Part shown: positions 1-9,096 of the stretch, piece by piece | Layout of the letters: each line of letters starts with the position of its first letter | How positions within the stretch are numbered: position 1 is the first letter of the stretch | Source of the DNA: Sphaerisporangium rufum | Lineage (GTDB): Bacteria; Actinomycetota; Actinomycetes; Streptosporangiales; Streptosporangiaceae | Direction: 5' to 3' | Assembly (NCBI RefSeq): GCF_016863395.1 | Contig: NZ_BOOU01000041.1 | Location: 62,001-126,000 of the forward strand | Length of the DNA stretch: 64,000 nt | The notes under the pieces: generated by a model | Database searches by the model: none | Told to the model about the DNA's origin: nothing | The model's input: only the letters and a program-made list of their open reading frames with translations | Position numbers and translations under genes: made by a program

Positions 1-686
1 TCCAGCACGGCGCGCAGCCCGGCGACGTGGGCGCGCGGCTCCGGTGGCGCCTCGGGGGCCGGGCCGAGGTGGCAGCAGACCTGGTCGGCCAGCACGGCGA
101 TCACCTTGGCCGCCAGGTAGGCCCGGACGACGAAGGCCTGCTCGGCGGGGCCGGCGTCGATGTCGGGGAAGCGGATGCCGCGGCCGTCGAGGAAGGCGCG
201 GCGGAACAGCTTGTGCGCGGTGGGCAGGCCGAGCAGCCCGTCGGCCAGCACGTCGGCCCGCTCGCGGTTGCGGCCGAACACCCGCGGCGGCGGGTTGTCC
301 CCGCGGACCAGCCGGCCGATCAGGATGTCCGCGTCGGTCTCGGTGGCGGCCCGGTGCATCATCTCCAGCGCGACCCGCTCCAGCCGGTCTTGCTGCCCCA
401 GCAGGTAGACGTAGTCGCCGCGGGCGACGGCCAGGCCGACGTTGCGGCCGCGGCCGGGGTGCCCGCCGGCGTCGTCCAGGTGCAGCACCCGGACGTTGGG
501 CCGGACGGCGGCGACGGCGTCCAGGCGTTCGCGGGTCGCCTCCCCGCAGCCCTCATCGGCGAAGATCACCTCGTACTCGTCCGAGGGCAGCGACTGCTCC
601 AGGAGCGAGCGGACGCACGCGTCGAACGCGTCGTCGTCCGGCCCCGGCTCCGCCACCGGCACCACCACGCTGACCTTGACACCCAT
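1..686 (-). CDS. Family 2 glycosyltransferase, N-terminal part (cut by window edge)
   Basis: This is the first 228 residues of a GT-A fold, family 2 glycosyltransferase, which would transfer a sugar from a nucleotide sugar at the inner membrane face. The ATG at 686 starts a protein opening MGVKVSVVVPVAEPG, the usual first GT2 strand. DEGCGEAT (about residues 44-51) stands where DDGSTD is usual, and GRGRNVGLAVARG (78-90) is the conserved helix. The metal-binding DxD position reads GQQD (97-100), which is unusual and could mean altered metal use. TAHKLFRR further on is typical of teichoic-acid-type GT2 enzymes. No ribosome binding site is obvious before the ATG. The C-terminus lies off the left edge, so the acceptor cannot be inferred. 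Confidence 0.85.
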   Translation of the reverse strand, partial: MGVKVSVVVPVAEPGPDDDAFDACVRSLLEQSLPSDEYEVIFADEGCGEATRERLDAVAAVRPNVRVLHLDDAGGHPGRGRNVGLAVARGDYVYLLGQQDRLERVALEMMHRAATETDADILIGRLVRGDNPPPRVFGRNRERADVLADGLLGLPTAHKLFRRAFLDGRGIRFPDIDAGPAEQAFVVRAYLAAKVIAVLADQVCCHLGPAPEAPPEPRAHVAGLRAVL

Positions 687-808
687 GCGGGCCAGCGTGC
701 GCCGGACGGCGGTGAAACGGCGTCAGGCTTGCCGAAACCTCAAGCAACCCTGACTAAGAGTTCGCGCCGGGCAGGAAGGGCGCGGGCACCGGCCGGTGCG
801 GTGCCGTG

Positions 809-1537
809 TCAGTACCAGCCCACGGACTGGGAGTGCGCCCAAGCGCCGCACGGAGACTTGTAGCGGGAGGCGATGTAGCCGAGACCCCACTTGATCTGGG
901 TGGCCGGGTTGGTCTGCCAGTCGGCGCCGGCGCTGGCCATCTTGCTGCCGGGCAGGGACTGCGGGACACCGTAGGCGCCGCTGCTGCGGTTCATCGCCCG
1001 CTCGTTCCAGCCGCTCTCCTTGTCCCACAGCCGTTCCAGGCAGCCCCACTCGCTCGCCCAGCCGCGGGCGGCGTTCATCTTCTGGCCGATGGCCTTGTTG
1101 CTGCCGGGGTTCGGCTTGGAGCCGGGCGGGAACGCCGAGGCGTTGAATCCGGCGCCACCGGGCGCCTTCTTCACGATCTTGATGGGGCTCCACTTCGGCG
1201 CGCCGTCGTCCCGGGAGTCCTGCAGCGCCCGGGCCCGGGCGGCCTGCGCGGCCTGCAGCTTCAGCGCGTCCGCTTTCGGGTCGGGCGCGAAGGGGTCGCC
1301 GGCCATCCGGCTGAAATCGTCCAAGAGCAGCGGCTTGGTGGTGCGGGCCAGCTCGGCGTTCTCCTGCATGGTGCGCACGGTGAACACACCGAGCGCACCG
1401 ACCAGCGCCAGCGAGACGCCGGCACCCGCCACGCGCTTGGGAGTCAGCAGTGACCCGCGCTGGCGGGCGCGCCCGCGTGGCGGCCGGGCGTACTCGTCGG
1501 TGCCTGGCTTGTCCCGCAATCGCTGACCTGAGCTCAC
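809..1537 (-). CDS. Secreted/membrane-anchored lytic-transglycosylase-like protein
   Basis: A 242-residue exported protein with a single N-terminal membrane segment (RVAGAGVSLALVGALGVF, about residues 33-50), an Ala/Lys-rich linker and a C-terminal lysozyme-like domain. The domain has WDKESGWNERAMNRSSGAYG, in which the first Glu matches the catalytic acid of SLT/Rpf-type muralytic enzymes. GAYGVPQSLPG and TQIKWGLGYIASRY follow, as in actinobacterial 'aggregation-promoting factor C-terminal-like' transglycosylases. It would cleave peptidoglycan glycan strands in the wall. I chose the GTG at 1537 because it gives a compact basic N-terminus before the membrane segment. The frame stays open upstream to 1789 but is intergenic in character there. 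It is transcribed alone, divergent from the response regulator, with a perfect CRP-type box about 120 bp upstream. Confidence 0.8.
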   Translation of the reverse strand: MSSGQRLRDKPGTDEYARPPRGRARQRGSLLTPKRVAGAGVSLALVGALGVFTVRTMQENAELARTTKPLLLDDFSRMAGDPFAPDPKADALKLQAAQAARARALQDSRDDGAPKWSPIKIVKKAPGGAGFNASAFPPGSKPNPGSNKAIGQKMNAARGWASEWGCLERLWDKESGWNERAMNRSSGAYGVPQSLPGSKMASAGADWQTNPATQIKWGLGYIASRYKSPCGAWAHSQSVGWY

Positions 1538-1654
1538 GATTGACGAGCTTGCCGTGTCTTGGGGGGTGCTTTGCAACCGGAACGGAGAAGTTGGGATGAA
1601 TGGCAACGGCGGACTGTCGCGGATCTGGTAGATAACGTGGGTTTTCCGGGTTCG

Positions 1655-1670
1655 TGTGATTTTCGTCACA
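1655..1670. promoter_or_regulatory. Perfect CRP-type box TGTGA-N6-TCACA
   Basis: The sequence reads TGTGATTTTCGTCACA, the exact CRP/FNR-family consensus in mycobacteria and other actinomycetes. Its centre is 125 bp upstream of the GTG start of the transglycosylase-like gene on the minus strand. An AT-rich TATCTA lies at 1633-1628, where the -10 element of a class II CRP-activated promoter would fall if transcription started near 1621. That placement is an inference. The box could also act on the divergent response-regulator operon starting at 1899. Confidence 0.7.
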
Positions 1671-1898
1671 GCACCCGAACCTCGGGCCGGTCTTCCGGCT
1701 CCCCGGCCGGCGGAACGGCGCGCGGACGGTCGCTCCGGGGCGCACGGTGGTGGGCGGGACCACCGGGCGCCGGCCCCCGAGTCCGGCACGCGGCGTAGGC
1801 CTCTTCAGGGTCCCCGGTCACTGTGCGGACCACGTCCGCGCCGCGTCACGGTTCGATGACACGCAAGAGGATCACGAGCTTTCAGCAATAATGTCCGG

Positions 1899-2573
1899 GT
1901 GGCCGGCATCCTTCTCGTCGAAGACGACCCCTCCGTGCGCACCAGCCTCGAGCTCGCGCTGAGCCGGCAGGGCCACACCGTCACGGCGTACGCGACCGGC
2001 GAGGAGGCCCTGGACCACGTGCGCGCCCGCCGCCCGGAGATCGTCATCCTCGACGTCATGCTCCCCGGCATCGACGGGGTGGAGGTGTGCCGCCGCATCC
2101 GCCGGCTCGACCCGCTGCCGGTCATCCTGCTCACCGCGCGCGGCGACGACCTCGACATCGTCGTCGGCCTGGAGGCGGGCGCGGACGACTACGTGGTCAA
2201 GCCGGTCGAGCCGCGGGTGCTCGACGCGCGCATCCGCGCCGTGCTGCGCCGGCTGGAATCGGCGTCCGCCGACCGCATCTCCTTCGGCGACCTCGTCGTC
2301 GACCGCGGCGCGCTCAAGGTGACCCTCGGCGACCGCGAGATCCACCTCACCCCGACCGAGCTGCGGCTGCTGCTGGAACTGGTCCGCCACCCCGGCCAGG
2401 TGCTCAACCGCCGCTACCTGCTGCGCGCGGTCTGGGACCACAACCACGTCGCCGACTCGCGGCTGGTGGACGCGTGCGTGCAGCGGATCCGCGCCAAGAT
2501 CGAGCCGGTGCCGGCCGAGCCCGCCTACATCCACACCGTGCGCGGTTTCGGGTACCGCTTCAGCCCCCCGTGA
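1899..2573 (+). CDS. OmpR/PhoB-family response regulator
   Basis: A 224-residue two-component response regulator that binds DNA when phosphorylated by the kinase encoded next to it. The receiver domain (1-115) has the acidic pocket EDD (8-10), phospho-acceptor D52 in VILDVMLPG, the switch Thr in LLTARG and the Lys in VVKPVEP. The C-terminal winged helix (about 128-222) ends in YIHTVRGFGYRF, the OmpR/PhoB signature. The GTG at 1899 starts the receiver directly; an ATG at 1891 is out of frame. Its stop overlaps the kinase start (GTGA). The order regulator, kinase, lipoprotein resembles CseB/CseC/CseA and AfsQ1/Q2/Q3 of Streptomyces. Which of these it corresponds to cannot be decided here. Confidence 0.93.
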   Translation: MAGILLVEDDPSVRTSLELALSRQGHTVTAYATGEEALDHVRARRPEIVILDVMLPGIDGVEVCRRIRRLDPLPVILLTARGDDLDIVVGLEAGADDYVVKPVEPRVLDARIRAVLRRLESASADRISFGDLVVDRGALKVTLGDREIHLTPTELRLLLELVRHPGQVLNRRYLLRAVWDHNHVADSRLVDACVQRIRAKIEPVPAEPAYIHTVRGFGYRFSPP

Positions 2574-4006
2574 GCATCGGCAGCCGGCGGCCCACCGGGC
2601 TGCGCGGCCGGCTGGTCATCACCTTCGTCCTGGTCGCGGTGACGGCGTCGGCCCTGGTCGCGGGCATCGGATACCAGCTGGTGCGCCGCGCCCTGCTGGA
2701 CCGGGCCGAGACCACCGCGCTGGCGGACGTGCGCGACGTGCTGCGGCGCACCTCGCTGCCGATCGGCACCACCGACCTGCTGTGGCCGCAGTCGGTCGTC
2801 ACCGAGAGCGACCTCAACGACCTGGCCGGCGCCCTCGGCGGGCCGGACCGGCAGGTAGTCCTGCGGTACGGCGACCAGGTACGGCTGAGCAGCGGCGCCA
2901 GGTTCGGCCTGGACGACGTGCCGGCGACGCTGCGGCGGCCGGCCGGCAGCCGGATGGCCTACCAGCGCCGGTCGATCAACGGCGAGCCGTGGGGATTGAT
3001 CGCCACCGACGTTTACCGGCAGACCCCGACCGGCATCGTGCGGCGCACCGGGATGTCGGTCTTCGTCTTCGTCTCCCTCAAGGAGGAGGACGGGGTGCTC
3101 TCCCGGCTGCGCACCGCGCTCGCCCAGGCGTCCGGGATCACCCTGGCGATCGCCCTCACCGTCGCCCTGGTGTCCGCCCGCAGCGTCCTGCTGCCGGTAC
3201 GGCGGCTCGGCGAGGCCGCGCGCGCCCTGGGCGCCGGCCGGCTGGACACCCGGCTGCCGGTGCACGGCCGGGACGAGCTGGCCGGGCTGACCGCCACGTT
3301 CAACGACACCGCCTCGGCCCTGGAGCGCACCGTCTCGGAGCTGCGCGCCCTGGAGGCGATGTCCCGGCGCTTCGTGGCGGACGTGTCGCACGAGCTGCGC
3401 ACCCCGCTCACCGCGATGACGGCGGTCACCGACATGCTCACCGAGGAGGCCGAACGGCTCCCGCCGGACGCCGGCCAGGCCGTCGAGATCGTGGTCCGCG
3501 AGATCGACCGGCTGCGCGTGCTGGTGGAGCACCTCATCGAGGCGAGCCGGCTGGACTCGGGCACCGCCGTGTTGGTCCGGGAGAACGTGGACGTCGGCAC
3601 CGCGCTGGCCGACGCCTTGGAGATCCGCGGCTGGACCGGCCGGATCCGGCTGGACGTGCCGGCCGACCTGTCGTTCTGGCTGGATCCGCGCCGGTTCGAT
3701 GTGATCGTGGCCAACCTGATGGGCAACGCCCTGCACCATGGCGCGCCCCCGGTGACGGTCACCGCGCGCGTGCTGCGCAGCGGCCTTGAGGTGCGGGTGC
3801 GCGACCGCGGCAAGGGCATCCCCCGCGAGGCGATGCCGCACGTCTTCGAGCGCTTCTACAAGGCCGGGGCGGGGCGGGCGCGCAGCGAGGGCAGCGGCCT
3901 GGGGCTGGCGATCGCCAAGGCCAACGCCGAGCTGCACGGCGGCACCATCCGCGTCGAGGCGCGCGACCCCGGCACCGAGTTCGTCGTCTGGATCCCCCGC
4001 CCATGA
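2570..4006 (+). CDS. Membrane sensor histidine kinase
   Basis: A 478-residue sensor kinase, partner of the upstream regulator. The GTG at 2570 overlaps the regulator stop by 4 bp. Two membrane segments (about residues 15-37 and 180-202) bracket a roughly 145-residue extracytoplasmic sensor domain. A HAMP linker follows (LPVRRLGEAARALGAG), then the H-box VSHELRTPLTAM with phospho-acceptor H274. The ATPase domain has the N-box NLMGNALHHG, G1 box DRGKGIP, F box HVFERFYK and G2 box GSGLGLAIAK. All catalytic boxes are intact, so it should autophosphorylate. Its stop overlaps the downstream lipoprotein ATG (ATGA), so the three genes form a coupled operon. An envelope signal is likely but not shown. 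Confidence 0.93.
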   Translation: MSIGSRRPTGLRGRLVITFVLVAVTASALVAGIGYQLVRRALLDRAETTALADVRDVLRRTSLPIGTTDLLWPQSVVTESDLNDLAGALGGPDRQVVLRYGDQVRLSSGARFGLDDVPATLRRPAGSRMAYQRRSINGEPWGLIATDVYRQTPTGIVRRTGMSVFVFVSLKEEDGVLSRLRTALAQASGITLAIALTVALVSARSVLLPVRRLGEAARALGAGRLDTRLPVHGRDELAGLTATFNDTASALERTVSELRALEAMSRRFVADVSHELRTPLTAMTAVTDMLTEEAERLPPDAGQAVEIVVREIDRLRVLVEHLIEASRLDSGTAVLVRENVDVGTALADALEIRGWTGRIRLDVPADLSFWLDPRRFDVIVANLMGNALHHGAPPVTVTARVLRSGLEVRVRDRGKGIPREAMPHVFERFYKAGAGRARSEGSGLGLAIAKANAELHGGTIRVEARDPGTEFVVWIPRP

Positions 4007-4590
4007 CCCCACCCGTGCTCGACGCGCCCGCCCGGCGCGGGTGGCGGCACCGGCTCGCGGCGCCGGCCGCCGCGGCCGTGCTGGCCTGCGCCGCGGGGTG
4101 CGGCGTGCAGCCGACCGGCGTCATCGACGGCGGGCCGGCCCCGGTGATCAGCGCCAAGGGCGCGGTGGCGACGGTCTACCTGCTGCGCGACGGGCGGCTC
4201 GCCCCCAAGAAGGTCGCGACGGCCTCCGCGGCGGCCGAGGACGTGATCGCGGCGCTGTTCGACCTGGGCCGCCGGCCGGGGGACGGGCTGGGCACGGCGC
4301 TCGACGGGTACCGGCTGGAGCAGAGCGTCCTCAGCAGGTACGGGGTGAACAGCGGGGTGCGCAACGACCCGGAGAACCCGGTCGGCCTGCGGCTGCACGT
4401 AATCGTGAACGGCCCCGGGCGGCTGAGCCGGACGGCGGTGGCGCAGATCACCTGCACCGCCCGGCTGCGGGACGACATCTGGGCGGTGAAGATCACCCAG
4501 ACCACCAACGGCGGGCCGACGGCCCTCGGCGAGCACACCTGCCGGGAGTACCACGACCTGGCCGCCGACACGGTCAACCTGCCCCCCTGA
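4003..4590 (+). CDS. Small lipoprotein linked to the two-component system
   Basis: A 195-residue putative lipoprotein. After a basic N-terminus and a short Ala-rich hydrophobic stretch, a lipobox-like AAGC places Cys33 as the lipidated residue, followed by GVQPTGVIDGGPAP. That opening is seen in the lipoproteins encoded after AfsQ1/Q2- and CseB/C-type pairs. The rest looks like one small alpha/beta domain with TVYLLRDGRL; some relatives carry a GerMN-like fold, but I cannot confirm it here. The start overlaps the kinase stop by 4 bp. In comparable systems such lipoproteins tune the sensor kinase from outside the membrane, so the same role is inferred. A strong hairpin lies downstream at 4715-4751. 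Confidence 0.8.
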   Translation: MTPPVLDAPARRGWRHRLAAPAAAAVLACAAGCGVQPTGVIDGGPAPVISAKGAVATVYLLRDGRLAPKKVATASAAAEDVIAALFDLGRRPGDGLGTALDGYRLEQSVLSRYGVNSGVRNDPENPVGLRLHVIVNGPGRLSRTAVAQITCTARLRDDIWAVKITQTTNGGPTALGEHTCREYHDLAADTVNLPP

Positions 4591-4714
4591 GCCGGCCGCC
4601 GGACCGGGTCGCGTCCGACCGCCACGGCGTCCGGGAAGCGCAGGCCGGGAAGCACGGGCGGGAAGCGCAGGCCGGGAAGGGTGGACCTGAAGACGGGCGC
4701 CCGGGAAGGGCGGA

Positions 4715-4751
4715 GCCCGGGGACGGGCGGCGAAGGCGCCCGTCCCCGGGC
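4715..4751. terminator. Perfect 15-bp stem hairpin between convergent genes
   Basis: The arms GCCCGGGGACGGGCG (4715-4729) and CGCCCGTCCCCGGGC (4737-4751) are perfectly complementary around a 7-nt loop. The hairpin lies between the stop of the lipoprotein gene and the stop of the convergent PhoH gene. There is no U-tract, as is usual in actinomycetes. It probably ends transcription from both sides. The preceding 100 bp contains imperfect repeats of GGGAAGCGCAGGCCGGGAAG with no coding sense. Confidence 0.75.
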
Positions 4752-4755
4752 GGGA

Positions 4756-6087
4756 TCACATGGTGATGTCCTCCAGCATCTCGGTGACCAGGGCCGCGAT
4801 CGGCGAGCGCTCGGAGCGGGTCAGCGTGACGTGCGCGAACAGCGGGTGCCCCTTGAGCTTCTCGACCACGGCCACCACGCCGTCGTGCCGGCCGACCCGC
4901 AGGTTGTCGCGCTGGGCGATGTCGTGGGTGAGCACCACCCGGGAGTTGGCGCCGATCCGGGACAGCACGGTGAGCAGCACGCCGCGCTCCAGCGACTGCG
5001 CCTCGTCGACGATCACGAAGGCGTCGTGCAGGGACCGGCCGCGAATGTGGGTCAGCGGCAGCACCTCCAGCATGCCGCGGTCCAGCACCTCCTCGATGAC
5101 CTCGGGGGTGGTGACCGCGCCCAGGGTGTCGTAGACCGCCTGGCCCCACGGGCCCATCTTCTCGTTCTCCGAGCCGGGCAGGTAGCCGAGCTCCTGGCCG
5201 CCGACCGCGTAGATCGGGCGGAACACGATCACCTTGCGGTGCTGGCGGCGCTCCAGGACGGCCTCCAGGCCCGCGCACAGCGCCAGCGCCGACTTGCCGG
5301 TGCCGGCCCGGCCGCCCAGCGAGACGATGCCGACCTCGGGGTCCATCAGCAGGTCGAGGGCGATGCGCTGCTCGGCGGAGCGGCCGTGCAGGCCGAAAAC
5401 CTCGCGGTCGCCGCGCACCAGGCGCACCGACTTGTCGGGCAGCACCCGGCCGAGGGCCGAGCCGCGGCTGGACAGCAGCCGCAGGCCGGTGTGGGTGGGC
5501 AGCTCGCGGGCCTCCTCCAGCTCGGCCGAGCCGCTGTCGAAGAGGGTCGCGACGTCCTCGTCGGTCACCTGGAGCTCGGCCATGCCGGTCCAGCCGGACT
5601 CTACGACCAGGTCGGCGCGGTACTCCTCGGCGGCCAGGCCGATGGAGGCGGCCTTGACGCGCATCGGCAGGTCCTTGGAGACCAGCACCACGTCACAGCC
5701 CTCGGCGGCCAGCGAGCGGGCCACGGTCAGGATGCGGGTGTCGTTGTCGCCGAGCCGGAAGCCGGCCGGCAGGATCGCGGGATCGCTGTGGTTGAGCTCG
5801 ACCCTGATGGTGCCGTCTCCGATGGGCATCGGCTCGTCCAGCCGGCCGTGCCGCACCCGCAGGTCGTCCAGGAAGCGCAGCGCCTTCCTGGCGAAGTATC
5901 CCAGCTCCGGGTGGTGCCGCTTGGCCTCCAGCTCGGTGATGACGACGATCGGTAGTACTACCTCGTGCTCGGCGAAGCGGCTCATCGCCGCCGGGTCGGC
6001 GAGCAGGACGGAGGTGTCCACAATGTAGGTCCGCCGGGACGACGGGCCGTCAGAGGTAGTGGACGGGTTGCTCGAGGACACAGCCAC
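4756..6087 (-). CDS. PIN domain-PhoH ATPase (PhoH2 family)
   Basis: A 443-residue two-domain protein. The N-terminal PIN ribonuclease domain (about 20-155) opens [13 protein letters not shown] and keeps the spaced acidic residues (Asp24, [19 protein letters not shown]). The C-terminal PhoH ATPase (about 235-440) has Walker [16 protein letters not shown] and the Walker B region [13 protein letters not shown]. Characterised PhoH2 proteins of mycobacteria combine RNA unwinding with PIN-mediated RNA cleavage, so an RNA helicase/RNase role is inferred. The GTG at 6087 is preceded at good distance by GGGGGAGAA. The gene is single, with its 3' end at the shared terminator at 4715-4751. Confidence 0.92.
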   Translation of the reverse strand: MAVSSSNPSTTSDGPSSRRTYIVDTSVLLADPAAMSRFAEHEVVLPIVVITELEAKRHHPELGYFARKALRFLDDLRVRHGRLDEPMPIGDGTIRVELNHSDPAILPAGFRLGDNDTRILTVARSLAAEGCDVVLVSKDLPMRVKAASIGLAAEEYRADLVVESGWTGMAELQVTDEDVATLFDSGSAELEEARELPTHTGLRLLSSRGSALGRVLPDKSVRLVRGDREVFGLHGRSAEQRIALDLLMDPEVGIVSLGGRAGTGKSALALCAGLEAVLERRQHRKVIVFRPIYAVGGQELGYLPGSENEKMGPWGQAVYDTLGAVTTPEVIEEVLDRGMLEVLPLTHIRGRSLHDAFVIVDEAQSLERGVLLTVLSRIGANSRVVLTHDIAQRDNLRVGRHDGVVAVVEKLKGHPLFAHVTLTRSERSPIAALVTEMLEDITM

Positions 6088-6236
6088 GCGTTCTCCCCCG
6101 GGCGCCGGAACCGCGCGCCCTGCCAGATGAGGTGGTGATCGGACCGGATCCGTTCTCGTGCCGCCGCCGGAGCGAGGCGACGCCGGATGCCGGCCCTCCT
6201 CGTCGTTTGGCGACGCAAGGGCGGACCCTCTCCCGA

Positions 6237-6260
6237 AGTAGGCCGGATGGACTGCCTACT
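6237..6260. promoter_or_regulatory. Inverted repeat in the PhoH upstream region
   Basis: AGTAGGC (6237-6243) and GCCTACT (6254-6260) form a perfect 7-bp inverted repeat around 10 nt. It lies in the 246-bp gap between the isoprenyl transferase stop and the PhoH start, both on the minus strand. It could be a weak hairpin ending the upstream transcript or an operator for the PhoH promoter. No clear promoter hexamers were found beside it, and nothing else is visible in this gap. Confidence 0.3.
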
Positions 6261-6333
6261 CATTAAGGTACGTCGTGAAACGTCCCTGCCCAACAGCCGG
6301 TCGGTGGACGGCCGGGGGCGGTCATGGGGCGTC

Positions 6334-7095
6334 TCAGCTGCCGTACCGCCGGTGCCGCGCGGCGTACGATCGCAGCGCCCGCAAGAAGTCGACCCTGCGG
6401 AAGTCGGGCCAGTAGGCCTCGCAGAAGTAGAACTCCGAGTGGGCGCTCTGCCAGAGCAGGAATCCGGAGAGTCGCTGCTCTCCCGAGGTGCGGATGAGGA
6501 GGTCCGGGTCGGGGAGGCCGCGCGTGTAGAGATGCTCGGCGATGTGCTCCACATCGAGGACCTCGACGAGCTCCTCGATGCTGGCGCCCTTGCTGGCGTG
6601 CTCCTGGAGGAGGGAGCGCACCGCATCAGCGATCTCACGCCTTCCTCCATACCCAACCGCAACGTTCACAATCAGCCCAGGACGCCTGGATGTCCCCTCT
6701 TTCGCATCTTTAAGGACACGCGCCGTCCGATCGGGCAGCAGGTCGAGGGCGCCCATGGTGTTCACCCGCCAGCCGCCGGCGACCAGCCGCTGCACCGTGC
6801 CCTCGATGATCTCGATCAGCGGGTCGAGCTCCTCCTTGGGGCGGGTGAGGTTGTCGTTGGACAGCAGCCAAAGGGTGACGACCTCCACCCCGGCCTCCCG
6901 GCACCAGACCAGCAGCTCGGAGATCTTGTCCGCGCCCTTCTGGTGGCCGTGGCTGACGTCGCGCAGGCCCATGGCCCGCGCCCAGCGGCGGTTGCCGTCG
7001 ACGACCACGCCGACGTGCCGGGGTATCTGCCCTGGGGACAGCTTGCGCTCCAGCCTGCGCTCGTACAGCCGGTACACGAGATCGCGCACGCCCAT
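6334..7095 (-). CDS. uppS: Isoprenyl transferase (cis-prenyl diphosphate synthase)
   Basis: A 253-residue cis-prenyltransferase that condenses isopentenyl diphosphate onto an allylic diphosphate to make a polyprenyl lipid carrier precursor (or a short Z-prenyl product). The conserved VVVDGNRRWA near residue 28 carries the Asp of the active-site P-loop. LWLLSNDNLTRP, VAVGYGGRREI, DLLIRTSGEQRLSGFLLWQS and the C-terminal YWPDF are all family motifs. The ATG at 7095 follows GGGGAGACC at the right distance; an in-frame start 17 codons upstream is less likely. The N-terminus (MGVRDLVYRLYERRL) resembles the second, short-chain type of actinobacterial homologues, so chain length is uncertain. A GATAAT-like -10 is visible just upstream (about 7147-7152). 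Confidence 0.92.
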   Translation of the reverse strand: MGVRDLVYRLYERRLERKLSPGQIPRHVGVVVDGNRRWARAMGLRDVSHGHQKGADKISELLVWCREAGVEVVTLWLLSNDNLTRPKEELDPLIEIIEGTVQRLVAGGWRVNTMGALDLLPDRTARVLKDAKEGTSRRPGLIVNVAVGYGGRREIADAVRSLLQEHASKGASIEELVEVLDVEHIAEHLYTRGLPDPDLLIRTSGEQRLSGFLLWQSAHSEFYFCEAYWPDFRRVDFLRALRSYAARHRRYGS

Positions 7096-7164
7096 GGAGG
7101 TCTCCCCTTCGCCGCTCGTCCGCTCCGGGACGCTGACCACACGCAATTATCACGTGCCCGGGCG

Positions 7165-7237
7165 CTTGCCCCGTCCCGAATCGGGCAAGGGGGCCTCGTC
7201 GAGGGCGAGGACCGCCAGGCCGCGTACGTGCGCGGCC
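7165..7237 (-). terminator. Two hairpins between pckG and uppS
   Basis: Downstream of the PEP carboxykinase stop, GGCCGCG (7218-7224) pairs with CGCGGCC (7231-7237) across a 6-nt loop. CTTGCCC (7165-7171) pairs with GGGCAAG (7183-7189). Together they form a likely factor-assisted terminator for pckG and separate it from uppS, which appears to have its own promoter. Confidence 0.5.
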
Positions 7238-7263
7238 CGGCGGCCCGTTCCCAGCCCGCCGGG

Positions 7264-9066
7264 TCAGCCCAGCCGCTTGACCAGCGCGTGGTATTCATCC
7301 CAGAGCTCGGCCGGCAGGTGATCGCCGAAGGTCTCCAGATGCTCGGGGATCAGCGACGCCTCCTGCCTCCACACCTCGGTGTCCACCGACAGCAGGGTGT
7401 CGAGGTCGGCGGGCGCGATGTCCAGCCCTTCGGTGTCCAGCGCCTCCTTGGGCGGCAGCAGCCCGATCGGCGTCTCCACCGCCGGGGCGGCGCCGTTGAG
7501 GCGGTCGACGATCCACTTGAGCACCCGGCTGTTCTCCCCGAAGCCCGGCCACAGGAACCGGCCGGCGGCGTCCTTGCGGAACCAGTTCACGTAGTAGATG
7601 CGGGGCAGCCGGCCGGGGTCGGCGGCCGCGCCGACCTTGAGCCAGTGGGCGAAGTAGTCGCCCATGTTGTAGCCGCAGAAGGGCAGCATGGCGAACGGGT
7701 CGTGCCGCAGCTCGCCCACCGTGCCCTCGGCCGCCGCCGTCTTCTCCGAGGCGACGTTGGCACCGAGGAAGACGCCGTGCTGCCAGCTGAAGGACTCGGT
7801 GACCAGCGGCACCGCGGTGGCCCGGCGCCCGCCGAACAGGATCGCCGAGATCGGCACGCCCTTGGGGTCGCGCCACTCGGGGGCGATGGTCGGGCACTGG
7901 GCCGCCGGGGTGGTGAACCGGGCGTTCGGGTGCGCGGCGGGCTCGGGCGAGTCCGGCGTCCAGTCCCGGCCGCGCCAGTCGGTGAGGTGCGCCGGCGGCT
8001 CGTCGGTGAGGCCCTCCCACCACACGTCGCCGTCGTCGGTCAGCGCCACGTTGGTGAAGATGCTGTTGCCCCACAGCGTCCGGATCGCGTTGGCGTTGGT
8101 GGACTGCCCGGTGCCGGGCGCCACGCCGAAGAAGCCGGCCTCCGGGTTGATCGCGTACAGGCGGCCGTCCGCGCCGAACCGCATCCAGGCGATGTCGTCG
8201 CCGACGGTCTCGACCTTCCAGCCGGGGATGGTGGGCTGGAGCATGGCGAGGTTGGTCTTGCCGCAGGCGGACGGGAACGCCGCGGCCACGTACCGGGTGG
8301 CACCGTCCGGCGGGGTGAGCTTCAGGATGAGCATGTGCTCGGCCAGCCAGCCCTCGTCCCGGGCCATGGCGCTGGCGATGCGCAGCGCGTAGCACTTCTT
8401 GCCGAGCAGCGCGTTGCCGCCGTAGCCGGAGCCGTAGGACCAGATCTCCCGCGTCTCGGGGAAGTGGCTGATGTACTTGGTGGTGCTGCACGGCCAGGGC
8501 ACGTCCTGCTGCCCGGGCGTGAGCGGGGCGCCGACGGAGTGCACCGCCTTGACGAAGTCACCGCGCTCCTCGATCAGCCGCAGCGCCTCCTCGCCCATCC
8601 GGGTCATGATCCGCATGGAGACCGCGACGTAGGGCGAGTCGGTGATCTCCACGCCGAGCTGGGAGATCTCGCCGCCCAGCGGGCCCATGCAGAACGGCAC
8701 CACGTACATCGTGCGGCCGCGCATGCAGCCGGCGAACAGCTCGTCGAAGGTCTCGCGCATCTCCTTGGGCGCGATCCAGTTGTTGGTCGGGCCGGCGTCC
8801 TGCGGATCCTCCGAGCAGATGAAGGTGCGGTCCTCCACCCGCGCGACGTCGGAGGGGTCGGAAGCGGCGTAGAAGCTGTTCGGGCGCTTGGCCAGCCGGA
8901 CGAAGGTGCCCTGGGCGACCAGCTGGTTCGTCAGGCGCGTCCACTCGGTCTCCGAGCCGTCGCACCAGACCACCCGGTCCGGGCGGGTCAGCTCGGCGAT
9001 CTCCTGTACCCAGGCGGCCAGGGCGGCGTGGGAGGTCGGGGCGGGCGTTTCACTGGTAACTGACAC
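7264..9066 (-). CDS. pckG: Phosphoenolpyruvate carboxykinase (GTP)
   Basis: A 600-residue cytosolic enzyme converting oxaloacetate plus GTP to phosphoenolpyruvate, the entry step of gluconeogenesis. The length matches the GTP-dependent class. The kinase P-loop region [14 protein letters not shown] contains the mobile-loop Cys typical of this class. Also visible are [38 protein letters not shown] and [15 protein letters not shown]. The GTG at 9066 has an AAGGAGCC ribosome site. The gene is transcribed alone with hairpins at 7165-7237. Its 366-bp upstream region carries a candidate promoter and four palindromes of the GntR/HutC (DasR) operator type, suggesting control by amino-sugar or carbon status. 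Confidence 0.97.
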   Translation of the reverse strand: MSVTSETPAPTSHAALAAWVQEIAELTRPDRVVWCDGSETEWTRLTNQLVAQGTFVRLAKRPNSFYAASDPSDVARVEDRTFICSEDPQDAGPTNNWIAPKEMRETFDELFAGCMRGRTMYVVPFCMGPLGGEISQLGVEITDSPYVAVSMRIMTRMGEEALRLIEERGDFVKAVHSVGAPLTPGQQDVPWPCSTTKYISHFPETREIWSYGSGYGGNALLGKKCYALRIASAMARDEGWLAEHMLILKLTPPDGATRYVAAAFPSACGKTNLAMLQPTIPGWKVETVGDDIAWMRFGADGRLYAINPEAGFFGVAPGTGQSTNANAIRTLWGNSIFTNVALTDDGDVWWEGLTDEPPAHLTDWRGRDWTPDSPEPAAHPNARFTTPAAQCPTIAPEWRDPKGVPISAILFGGRRATAVPLVTESFSWQHGVFLGANVASEKTAAAEGTVGELRHDPFAMLPFCGYNMGDYFAHWLKVGAAADPGRLPRIYYVNWFRKDAAGRFLWPGFGENSRVLKWIVDRLNGAAPAVETPIGLLPPKEALDTEGLDIAPADLDTLLSVDTEVWRQEASLIPEHLETFGDHLPAELWDEYHALVKRLG

Positions 9067-9096
9067 GGGGCCGGCTCCTTACTCTCAGGCCAGTCA

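Noticed and set aside
1538-1898. c-di-AMP (ydaO) riboswitch before the transglycosylase-like gene
   Set aside because: Such riboswitches often precede actinobacterial wall hydrolase genes, but I could not find the conserved core. The CRP box explains the most striking symmetry.
33-4000. Frameshifted duplicate of the kinase N-terminus upstream of its start (frame open from 2087)
   Set aside because: That stretch is just the +2 frame of the response regulator gene. The GTG at 2570 overlapping the regulator stop is the evident start.
6187-9063. A long open frame antisense to pckG and uppS
   Set aside because: It mirrors two clearly conserved genes, has shadow-frame composition rich in Arg, Gly, His and Gln, and shows no motifs. 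High GC keeps antisense frames open here and at many other loci (for example 19265-23176 and 35435-38323).
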